8,566 bases of DNA from an uncultured Pseudomonadales bacterium (lineage in GTDB: Bacteria > Pseudomonadota > Gammaproteobacteria > Pseudomonadales > Pseudohongiellaceae). This document shows positions 1 to 5,969 of the stretch, in pieces. How positions within the stretch are numbered: position 1 is the stretch's first letter; the number at the start of each line of letters is the position of its first letter. The notes under the pieces are model-generated. The model made no database searches. It saw only the letters and a program-made list of their open reading frames with translations, and was not told the origin of the DNA. Both the position numbers and the translations under genes were made by a program. The stretch covers positions 1-8,566 of the forward strand of contig CALKDE010000348.1 in assembly GCA_938082955.1 (NCBI GenBank). The letters run 5' to 3'.

Positions 1-2
1 CC

Positions 3-488
3 TACTTTACTTTTTTGTCCGAGGGTCGTCCTCATATTGAAACTCGCAACACCTTCGACAAAATTCTCCAATCCAACCTCTACTATGTCGCTACCTATGC
101 CCGCAACGCGGCACTGCTGGCCTGTATCGAACCGCTTAGTCGCGAGAGATCGGCGTTCAAACGTTTTCGTGAAAAAAACAACCACAACTGGTGCCGGCGA
201 GTTATTCAAGATTTTGAATCGCACTTTGCTGAGGCGGCGCAAAAGGCAAATACCGAAGTAAAAACTCTGCTGGTCTGGTCCATGTCGGCAATGGTGGATG
301 AGTTGCTTAGGGAGATTTATATCAGCAAATCTGCGCGCCACAAAAAGTTGGCGAAGAAGCCTGAGCAGGTAGCAGAGCTGATATCGCTCGCCTGGTTTCG
401 AGCATTCTATGCGCAGGATGTTCCTGCTGAGAAACTCAAGTGGACAAAACCCCTGACTACTATCAAACACCTAGGTCGCGACGTATAA
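3..488 (+). CDS. TetR/AcrR-family transcriptional regulator, C-terminal part (5' end off window)
   Basis: This is the ligand-binding and dimerisation half of a TetR-type one-component regulator; its N-terminal helix-turn-helix lies before the window. The reading frame is open to the left edge (codons from nt 3). The TTG at 15 is therefore only the first start-like codon in view and not the likely true start. The segment YVATYARNAALLACIE followed by AFKRFREKNNHNW matches the pattern of TetR C-terminal domains in which an arginine-asparagine-alanine helix precedes a charged helix. The end, with SMSAMVDELLREIY and later LAWFRAFYAQD, matches the family's closing 'MVD...W.RA.Y' helices. It stops at 486-488, converging on the hydrolase gene that ends at 516, with no hairpin in the 27-bp gap. 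Its position suggests it could control the adjacent minus-strand operon, but that is inference. The family call rests on helix patterns, because the DNA-binding domain cannot be seen. Confidence 0.7.
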   Translation, partial: YFTFLSEGRPHIETRNTFDKILQSNLYYVATYARNAALLACIEPLSRERSAFKRFREKNNHNWCRRVIQDFESHFAEAAQKANTEVKTLLVWSMSAMVDELLREIYISKSARHKKLAKKPEQVAELISLAWFRAFYAQDVPAEKLKWTKPLTTIKHLGRDV

Positions 489-515
489 ATAATTGCTGTG
501 TCCGACGCTCTGTTT

Positions 516-1715
516 CTACGCGTTAAGGATACAGTCGACAGCGGCATCTATCATTGGCATTACGATGGGGTCATTAAGGTATCCCGGTGATAATTGGCTG
601 GAGGCAAACTTGGCAACAACCAACTCATTGGCCGGATCAATATAGAGAATCTGCCCATAGGCTCCTCGAGCTAAGGCAGCGTTACCCTGGGCTTGGTGCC
701 GGACCCACCATTGCGACTTGTATGACCAACCCTTCATTGCTGGAATCCCAGCTTTCGCAAATAGCACAGGATCGCCGCCTGCAACGATTTTTTTGAAAAT
801 AAGCCCATCATTTAGACCTTTTCCGACTCCTAAGCGCACATATTCACCAAACCGTAAGAAGTCGCGCAGAGTACAGGCAAACGTGGTGCAGCAACCGGCG
901 GGATCAACCATATAGTAGCCGTCGTGCTCGGCGCCGATATGAGACCAGAATACATCGGATAAGATGTCCTGTAGTTCGCAGCCAAGGACTCGCTGTATGA
1001 TGAAAGTGAGTACGTTTATATTAGGCTCTCGGTAGGCGAATGCCTGCCCGTGCTCACCTGATTTTTTAACAGTCGCCAAGTATTCTGCCAGATGCTGCGG
1101 TTCTTCTTGAGGTATCTCTCCGGCAACCATTCCGCCGGATTTGAGGTAGCGCCAAACATCTGAAGAGGGGTCTAAATAGTCTTCGTGAAATTCCATGCTA
1201 ATTAGCATGTCCATCACTTGACGCACTGTCGCGTCTTTCCAAGCGGTATCGGACAGTTCAGGAAGATAGTGCGGCACAAAGGCGTCTTCATCGACCTTTC
1301 CATCTGCTATCAACATCTCCGCCAACAGTCCCGCAAAAGACTTAGCAGAAGACATAATAAGATGAGAATTATGCGGGCCGCAGTAGCCGGTATAGGCCTC
1401 ATACTTTAGCTGGCCTTTGTGCAAGAAAGCCAAACCGTCGGTGTGAGTAGCGTCGATCGCCTCTTGCCAGCTAAGCTGTCTACCCTCTTCGGTATCAATC
1501 AGCAGCTCATTGAGGGCCGATGTCTTAGTTTCGAGATCCCGGGCGACTCCAGTGCCGCGCCATACTGTCTTAGTCGGCACTAGCTGCTGCATATTGGAGA
1601 ATGACCAGCGTCGCTCCGGCCAACTCGCGCTATTGCCTTTGCTAGCACTTATAATGTTTTCATCGGCCGGTGGAAAACCCCGCATCCACTGCCGATCATC
1701 AAATAGCTCAGACAT
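516..1715 (-). CDS. Serine hydrolase, beta-lactamase/NylB-like (class C fold) family
   Basis: This 399-residue protein of the penicillin-binding/beta-lactamase fold resembles 6-aminohexanoate-dimer hydrolase (NylB, about 390 residues) and related esterases and amidases. The nucleophile motif S-x-x-K is S122-S-A-K125, followed by the usual helix. The second-motif tyrosine is probably Y228 in AYREPN. The third motif is replaced by GAYGQ at 351-355, followed by a strand ILYIDP, as in NylB-like hydrolases rather than the K-T-G of true beta-lactamases. The N-terminal MRGFPP (11-16) is also typical of this group. There is no signal peptide or lipobox, so it should act in the cytoplasm. The start is supported by GGAG seven bases before the ATG. 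It lies 20 bp after the transporter gene and is last in the operon. It probably hydrolyses an amide or ester of an imported compound; the substrate is unknown. Antibiotic resistance is unlikely. Confidence 0.85.
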   Translation of the reverse strand: MSELFDDRQWMRGFPPADENIISASKGNSASWPERRWSFSNMQQLVPTKTVWRGTGVARDLETKTSALNELLIDTEEGRQLSWQEAIDATHTDGLAFLHKGQLKYEAYTGYCGPHNSHLIMSSAKSFAGLLAEMLIADGKVDEDAFVPHYLPELSDTAWKDATVRQVMDMLISMEFHEDYLDPSSDVWRYLKSGGMVAGEIPQEEPQHLAEYLATVKKSGEHGQAFAYREPNINVLTFIIQRVLGCELQDILSDVFWSHIGAEHDGYYMVDPAGCCTTFACTLRDFLRFGEYVRLGVGKGLNDGLIFKKIVAGGDPVLFAKAGIPAMKGWSYKSQWWVRHQAQGNAALARGAYGQILYIDPANELVVAKFASSQLSPGYLNDPIVMPMIDAAVDCILNA

Positions 1716-1735
1716 TAATCTTCTCCGCGAACAGA

Positions 1736-3175
1736 TCAGTCAGCTGACTTGCCGGCATTACCCCAGTAACCCGTTTTTTTCAAAACAAGTAACAAGGTGC
1801 CACATACCAGCAGGATAAGTAATCCGATGAAGAACACGGTACTTAATGTTGTGCGCACACCGAGTGTTGGAAACACAAAGAAAGCCAACGGGGCTATTGG
1901 AAGAATCATGGCAAATTGGGAGAAGCCTGCTTCTGCAGGCACTAGCGATTTGCCACCGGGGTCTACTATGCGCATAAGCAACAAGCTGGAAGCTAACGTT
2001 CCCGTGCATGCAGCAAAATTTACCAAAAAGCGCTCCAATCCGCTGTGGCCCAGCCAACGAGATGGAATCCAGAACCAGAAGAAAAGGGCGGCAGTGGCGA
2101 CAACAACCGTGATGACGAAGGGGATTATATATCTGGCCAACACATCCCATTGCACAGCCATGAGCGCAGCGATCATGAGAAAGTCTACCAGCAAGCCATT
2201 GATCCTATGTATTAGTTGGTCGTCAATAAGATAGTCAAAACTGAGGGCGACTATGATCTTGCGTATAACAATTGCACAGCACATGCCCCACATGTACATC
2301 AGGCCGAAGCCCAGTGCGGCGAGATCGCTTGGGAGAAGTAGCTTGAGCGTATAACTCAACCACCAAGTACAGAACATCGCTGTGCCTAGCAGCGCAAAAT
2401 GAAAAGTTAGTGTGTCGATATTAGCAGGGTGTAAGGTGTGCCTTGCCATGGATGTTTCCGATTCCGGCGGCATGACCCCTTTGACGAAGGATGCGTCAAG
2501 CTTTGTACTAGTGGTGTGTGCGGCAAGCCCTTTCTTCAGTCCAGAGTTGGCGAGTGGCACACCGACAAACGCAGCAACAAGAAAACCTATGGCACCGTAG
2601 CTCACGGCCATTACTAGAACATCCGGTGAAATATCCATTATTTGTGTGACATCGGGATTGCTTGCGTTATCTAACCAGATCTGTGCCATAACCATGGCCC
2701 CAGCGGGTCCGCCGGTAAAACCTTGTACAAGGTTGATAGAGGTGGCTGCCTCCAAGCCTGCATTAGTTAATAGGTTGTAGACGGTGATTACCGAAATACC
2801 GACTACGATTAATACCCCATAGGCACCGACAAACGTAAGAGAAAGCCAAATGACTCCCCGAGTCATATCCTTATTCATGCCGCTTCCCTGACTCGGCTTG
2901 CCAGCGTTGAACCCAATCATTGTAAAATTAAGCGTAAATAGAATTGCAGTAAGCGAGGCAAAGGTAGAAAAATTTAGTGGCGCCCAACCTTCTGTTGACA
3001 GCACGCCAACCAGACCGAGATTCATCAAAATCATGCCGATGAACCCTGCGATAAGACAAGAAGGAACGAGGTATTTTTGAAAGAGTGTGAATCTATTGCG
3101 TAGAAATATGCCGCATGGAATTAACACGCATATCCAGAAAATTGCCAGTAAGAAAGGATCGACTAATTGTTCCAT
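1736..3175 (-). CDS. ESS/GltS-family sodium:carboxylate symporter-like membrane protein
   Basis: This 479-residue, highly hydrophobic inner-membrane protein has the two-half layout of the glutamate:sodium symporter (ESS, GltS) family. The first half carries FQKYLVPSCLIAGFIG (32-47) and a glycine-rich re-entrant-loop motif QGFTGGPAGA (151-160). The second half carries the counterpart FAACTGTLASSLLLMRIVDP (387-406), closely matching the GltS signature that ends in 'LLR.VDP'. A polar, probably cytoplasmic linker (about 212-255) separates the halves. It is longer than E. coli GltS (about 400 residues) and differs from it in many places, so glutamate should not be assumed; an anionic organic acid or amino-acid-like substrate is more cautious. 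AGGGA seven bases before the ATG supports the start. The gene sits 69 bp after the acyl-CoA ligase and 20 bp before the hydrolase, which suggests it imports the substrate of this pathway. Confidence 0.85.
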   Translation of the reverse strand: MEQLVDPFLLAIFWICVLIPCGIFLRNRFTLFQKYLVPSCLIAGFIGMILMNLGLVGVLSTEGWAPLNFSTFASLTAILFTLNFTMIGFNAGKPSQGSGMNKDMTRGVIWLSLTFVGAYGVLIVVGISVITVYNLLTNAGLEAATSINLVQGFTGGPAGAMVMAQIWLDNASNPDVTQIMDISPDVLVMAVSYGAIGFLVAAFVGVPLANSGLKKGLAAHTTSTKLDASFVKGVMPPESETSMARHTLHPANIDTLTFHFALLGTAMFCTWWLSYTLKLLLPSDLAALGFGLMYMWGMCCAIVIRKIIVALSFDYLIDDQLIHRINGLLVDFLMIAALMAVQWDVLARYIIPFVITVVVATAALFFWFWIPSRWLGHSGLERFLVNFAACTGTLASSLLLMRIVDPGGKSLVPAEAGFSQFAMILPIAPLAFFVFPTLGVRTTLSTVFFIGLLILLVCGTLLLVLKKTGYWGNAGKSAD

Positions 3176-3244
3176 AATATTTTCCCTGATTCTTATTTTT
3201 GCCTAATGTCCCGTTGCGTTTCTTCTTTGATGAATTGTTTGCAG

Positions 3245-4900
3245 TCAGCGCCACACATCATCAATGCGATCAAATGTCCCGATACGGGGTTCCCCCGCTT
3301 GATCCTGTATCTGTTGCTTGGCAATCTTATTGGAAGGGGTGCGAGGGAAGTTCTTCACGTAGCCGATATAACGTGGCACTTTGAACTGCGCTAGTTGTCT
3401 GGCACAGTGTTCTATTACGAGGGAGGGGGGACATTGCTCTGGAGAAATGCCCTGTGCGAGAATGAGTAGCGCTTTTACCTCTTCACGTCTGATTGCATCT
3501 GGAACTGCTAGGACAGCGGCTTCACTAATTTCGGGTAATTGTCTGAGTACTGATTCCACCTCTCGTGCCGCGATGTTCTCGCCACTTCGCTTAATCATCT
3601 CCTTGGTGCGTCCTACGATATAGAAATAGCCATTCTGATCTTGCCTGGCAATGTCGCCAGTGCAGAACCAATCGCCATTGAATTCAGCCGCGTTAGCCTC
3701 CGGCTTCTCGAAGTAACCGAGAAACAGTCCAGGGCCACGGACCCACAGCGTGCCACTTTTTCCTTGGTCAACTTCTCCGCCATCGCCATCGACGATCTTC
3801 AACTCGCGCATAGGGGCAGCCAATCCACAGGAACCGCTACCTACCATATGGGTCGCAGCTGCGGGTACGAAGGTACCCATGCCGATTTCTGTCATTGCAA
3901 ACGCGTCCCGGCCAACAACATCAAATCGTGTCTCGAGTTGAGAATGACTGTCACCCTTGTACTGGAAGGCATTGACATACACCAGCGGATTAACCGCATC
4001 GTCTTCTGCTACTGGTATGCCTTTCATGGCCACTTCATGAAAAGTACAGGTATGAATCTCGTAGTCGCGAATCCATTGCATGAGTTTGGAAATACTCGGC
4101 TGCTTAGCCAGATAGACTGTGCCTCCCCTCACCACTGAGAGTAGGAATTTTATTTGGGCCTCCATGTAAAAGAGAGGAAAAACCGACAAACAGTTTTCGA
4201 TCTCAAAATCCTTGGTAAATTCCAACGCGGTAAAGGCAGCAAGCAGCCAGTACTCATGCGTCTGCATGCAGCCCTTGGGGAAACCCGTGGTGCCTGAGGT
4301 GTATTGTATTTGCAACAAGTCGTCCAGGCACACAAGCTGTTTCGGACTGAAATCTGGATCGCCGGTTTCAAGCAGTTGATTGAAATCAGCTAGTACTGAA
4401 TTGTCGTTCTGCTGATCAGTACACAGCACGATGTGAGAGTCAGCAAGGCGATTAGGCCTGTGTGTCATACCCTGGAAAGAAGACAGGCAACTCTCATCAA
4501 GAATAAGGTAGCTACTCTTCGAGTCAGCAAGAACATAGTCCAGTTCGGCAGGTTTGTAGTTATTGTTTACCGGGACTATTACCGCCCCAAGCTTGGCAAT
4601 GGCTAGCCATGAAATCAGAAACTCCGGTGAGTTAGGTAATAACAGGGCAACATGATCGGCTTTTCTTACGCCGGTTTTCTCAAGGGAATCAGCAAGACGA
4701 TTACTCTTTTCCTGCAGCTCAAGGTAGCTGAGACCGTGCTGCTTCTCGATAATGTAACAGGCTGTCTTATTCGGCTTCTCTTGAGCAATCTGTCCTATCA
4801 GTTCGCCTATGTTCTGCGGTAGCACGACATCAAAGACAGCTTCTCGGATCTGTTCGGCCTGTTGCACGCCTTTATCAGTGCTATTTTCTTTGCCCGACAT
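3245..4900 (-). CDS. Acyl-CoA synthetase (AMP-forming), CaiC-like ANL-superfamily ligase
   Basis: This 551-residue ATP-dependent acid:CoA ligase makes an acyl-adenylate and then the CoA thioester. All main motifs of the adenylate-forming superfamily are present: phosphate loop YTSGTTGFPKG (200-210), A5 motif AMTEIG (335-340), ribose-binding TGD (414-416), hinge and A8 region GRTKEMIKRSGENI (430-443), and the C-terminal adenylation lysine, probably K525 in PSNKIAK. The length is normal. The overall look is of the crotonobetaine/carnitine-CoA ligase and medium-chain acid ligase group. Substrate cannot be read from sequence, and no carnitine reductase or CoA-transferase gene is present. AGAGG seven bases before the ATG supports the start and overlaps the stop codon of the preceding crotonase-fold gene, so the two are probably translationally coupled. 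It is expected in the cytoplasm, activating the acid brought in or produced by its operon partners. Confidence 0.9.
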   Translation of the reverse strand: MSGKENSTDKGVQQAEQIREAVFDVVLPQNIGELIGQIAQEKPNKTACYIIEKQHGLSYLELQEKSNRLADSLEKTGVRKADHVALLLPNSPEFLISWLAIAKLGAVIVPVNNNYKPAELDYVLADSKSSYLILDESCLSSFQGMTHRPNRLADSHIVLCTDQQNDNSVLADFNQLLETGDPDFSPKQLVCLDDLLQIQYTSGTTGFPKGCMQTHEYWLLAAFTALEFTKDFEIENCLSVFPLFYMEAQIKFLLSVVRGGTVYLAKQPSISKLMQWIRDYEIHTCTFHEVAMKGIPVAEDDAVNPLVYVNAFQYKGDSHSQLETRFDVVGRDAFAMTEIGMGTFVPAAATHMVGSGSCGLAAPMRELKIVDGDGGEVDQGKSGTLWVRGPGLFLGYFEKPEANAAEFNGDWFCTGDIARQDQNGYFYIVGRTKEMIKRSGENIAAREVESVLRQLPEISEAAVLAVPDAIRREEVKALLILAQGISPEQCPPSLVIEHCARQLAQFKVPRYIGYVKNFPRTPSNKIAKQQIQDQAGEPRIGTFDRIDDVWR

Positions 4901-4907
4901 GAGAGTG

Positions 4908-4913
4908 CCTCTA
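4908..4913 (-). promoter_or_regulatory. Ribosome binding site of the ligase overlapping the ECH stop codon
   Basis: On the minus strand the stop TAG (4913-4911) runs directly into AGAGG (4912-4908), which lies seven bases before the ligase ATG. Ribosomes finishing the crotonase-fold protein can start the ligase at once, indicating translational coupling. Confidence 0.6.
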
Positions 4914-5708
4914 TTTATCTGCTAGTTCTTTGTCGAGATCGGGTAAGGATTGCGCTGCCAGCCGCTGCAAGCGATACAGGTGAGATGTATAATTCAAGGC
5001 CTCACTCCGAGACATGTCCATACAGTTATAGCTCGCTTCCATTTCGACTTTAACTGCCATGGGTTCATGACTGGCGATACGCTGCGCCAACTCCATAGCT
5101 CGAGGCATCAGGTGTTTTTTCTCTACAACTTCATTGACTAGGGTGTATTCGAGAGCGCGTTGTGCGGATAGTTTTTCTCCGGTCAACAACATGTACATGG
5201 CAGCGGTATGGGGAATGAAGCGACTGAGGCGGGTAGCGCCTCCGGCCCCTCCCATACCCCATGCTATTTCTGGGAAGCCAATTTCTGCGTGACTGGCGGC
5301 AATTCGAATATCAGTGAGCATCAATAGGTAAACCAGGCCTTGGCCGACACAGACACCGTTTACCGCACCGATGATAGGTTTGTAACGCGGCAAGCGCAGG
5401 ATTTCCCGTTCCCAGCCCGGGTACTCTAGATCTTCGTCTTCTGCGGACCCGTTCAGGTGTTTCTGCACCTGAGTTTTCAGGTCGTGTTCAACCCTTGGCG
5501 TCTTGATATCGTCTCCGGCACTGAAAGCACGATCACCTGTACCGGTAAGAATACCCACGCGAACGTCGTCATCTGCAAGAAATGTACGCAGTTGTTGATA
5601 GAAATCTTTATGCAATTGTGGCGTCCATACGTTTACCGGAGGATTGTTCAGGGTAAATGTGGCGACGTGGTTTTGTTTGGTATATTCGATCATTGTTATA
5701 TCACTCAT
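4911..5708 (-). CDS. Enoyl-CoA hydratase/isomerase (crotonase-fold) family protein
   Basis: This 265-residue crotonase-fold protein is of normal family length. The first oxyanion-hole segment is AFSAGDDI (61-68) and the second is NGVCVGQG (117-124). PEIAWGMGGAGGATRL (146-161) matches the conserved 'PE...G..P..GG..RL' region. By alignment with rat mitochondrial enoyl-CoA hydratase, E147 matches catalytic Glu164, but the position of Glu144 is V126 here. Simple hydration is therefore doubtful; isomerase, decarboxylase, thioesterase or C-C-cleaving chemistry are all seen in this fold. It is first in the four-gene cluster and ends 10 bp before the acyl-CoA ligase, which probably supplies its CoA thioester. 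The start at 5708 has no clear ribosome site. An alternative ATG at 5693 (MIEYTKQ) has GAGTG upstream and fits typical family N-termini, so the true start may be five residues later. Confidence 0.88.
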   Translation of the reverse strand: MSDITMIEYTKQNHVATFTLNNPPVNVWTPQLHKDFYQQLRTFLADDDVRVGILTGTGDRAFSAGDDIKTPRVEHDLKTQVQKHLNGSAEDEDLEYPGWEREILRLPRYKPIIGAVNGVCVGQGLVYLLMLTDIRIAASHAEIGFPEIAWGMGGAGGATRLSRFIPHTAAMYMLLTGEKLSAQRALEYTLVNEVVEKKHLMPRAMELAQRIASHEPMAVKVEMEASYNCMDMSRSEALNYTSHLYRLQRLAAQSLPDLDKELADK

Positions 5709-5768
5709 TGTCTGTCAATTAATCAATCCCAGTAGTGCGTTTATGAAACCGAATTGCGCACATTACGG

Positions 5769-5797
5769 ATTAAAAAATCTTCTTTAGAGGATTTGAA
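5769..5797 (-). promoter_or_regulatory. Candidate sigma70 promoter for the ECH-ligase-transporter-hydrolase operon
   Basis: On the minus strand TTCAAA (5797-5792; four of six -35 matches) and TTTAAT (5774-5769; five of six -10 matches) are separated by 17 bp. This predicts a start near 5762 and a leader of about 54 nt. The region is AT-rich, so the match is suggestive only. Confidence 0.4.
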
Positions 5798-5803
5798 CAT
5801 AAA

Positions 5804-5821
5804 AATGACACGAATGTCATT
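5804..5821. promoter_or_regulatory. Perfect dyad with TTCG loop: operator or weak intrinsic terminator
   Basis: ATGACA-CGAA-TGTCAT (5805-5820) is a perfect 6-4-6 inverted repeat, extended by one A-T pair at each end. Read on the minus strand, as the genes are, it forms a 7-bp stem with a UUCG loop followed by a run of U. That resembles a low-GC terminator about 150 nt after the PQQ dehydrogenase. Equally, it sits just upstream of the candidate operon -35, where a TetR-type or other dimeric regulator could bind. The sequence cannot separate these roles. Confidence 0.4.
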
Positions 5822-5954
5822 AGTTAGGTGGGGGGACAAAAATTTGGGAGTTCGGCTCTCCTGCTAAAGGCTGTCGGGTGCGTACCTAAATACCCTTAAG
5901 AGGGCTGCACCGAGACGCAGAAACACTTGGCGGTAAACTAAAAATACAGGATTT

Positions 5955-5967
5955 ATGACAAAGTCAT
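5955..5967. repeat. 13-bp dyad just after the PQQ dehydrogenase stop
   Basis: ATGAC-AAA-GTCAT is a perfect 5-3-5 inverted repeat next to the TAA stop at 5970-5972. Its arms share ATGAC/GTCAT with the dyad at 5805-5820. On the minus strand no T-run follows, so it is not a typical terminator for the dehydrogenase. Confidence 0.3.
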
Positions 5968-5969
5968 TT

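Larger units (their letters stand above)
5709..5969. other. Intergenic region between the PQQ dehydrogenase and the four-gene operon
   Basis: This 261-bp stretch has no credible coding frame. It holds a candidate promoter for the operon, a 16-bp dyad and a 13-bp dyad (listed separately), and a GGAG/CTCC stem with a seven-base loop (5848-5861). Reading on the minus strand, that stem is followed by CAAATTTTTG, which may be part of the termination signal for the dehydrogenase transcript. The gap is long enough for the operon to have its own promoter. Confidence 0.5.

Noticed and set aside
15..488. TTG at 15 as the true start of the first gene
   Set aside because: The frame is open to the window edge and the DNA-binding half expected of the TetR family is missing, so the gene begins outside the window.
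489..515. Bidirectional terminator between the convergent genes
   Set aside because: The 27-bp gap has no inverted repeat or T-run of note.
516..1715. Beta-lactamase antibiotic resistance gene
   Set aside because: There is no signal peptide and no K-T-G motif; GAYGQ and the N-terminal MRGFPP fit NylB-like hydrolases and esterases.
1797..2234. 145-codon plus-strand open frame
   Set aside because: It is antisense to the ESS carrier, with low-complexity, family-less sequence; a shadow of the real gene.
3641..4138. 165-codon plus-strand open frame
   Set aside because: It is antisense to the acyl-CoA ligase, whose motifs are all intact on the other strand.
3245..5708. Carnitine operon (CaiC and CaiD pair)
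   Set aside because: The ligase resembles CaiC, but no CoA-transferase (CaiB), reductase (CaiA) or betaine transporter is present, and the crotonase-fold partner lacks a glutamate expected in CaiD.
5782..5869. tRNA-like element: CTTTAG/CTAAAG ends 88 nt apart and a T-arm-like GGGAG-TTCGGCT-CTCCT
   Set aside because: There is no D-arm or anticodon arm, the T-loop lacks the invariant A, and the acceptor pairing is only six weak pairs.
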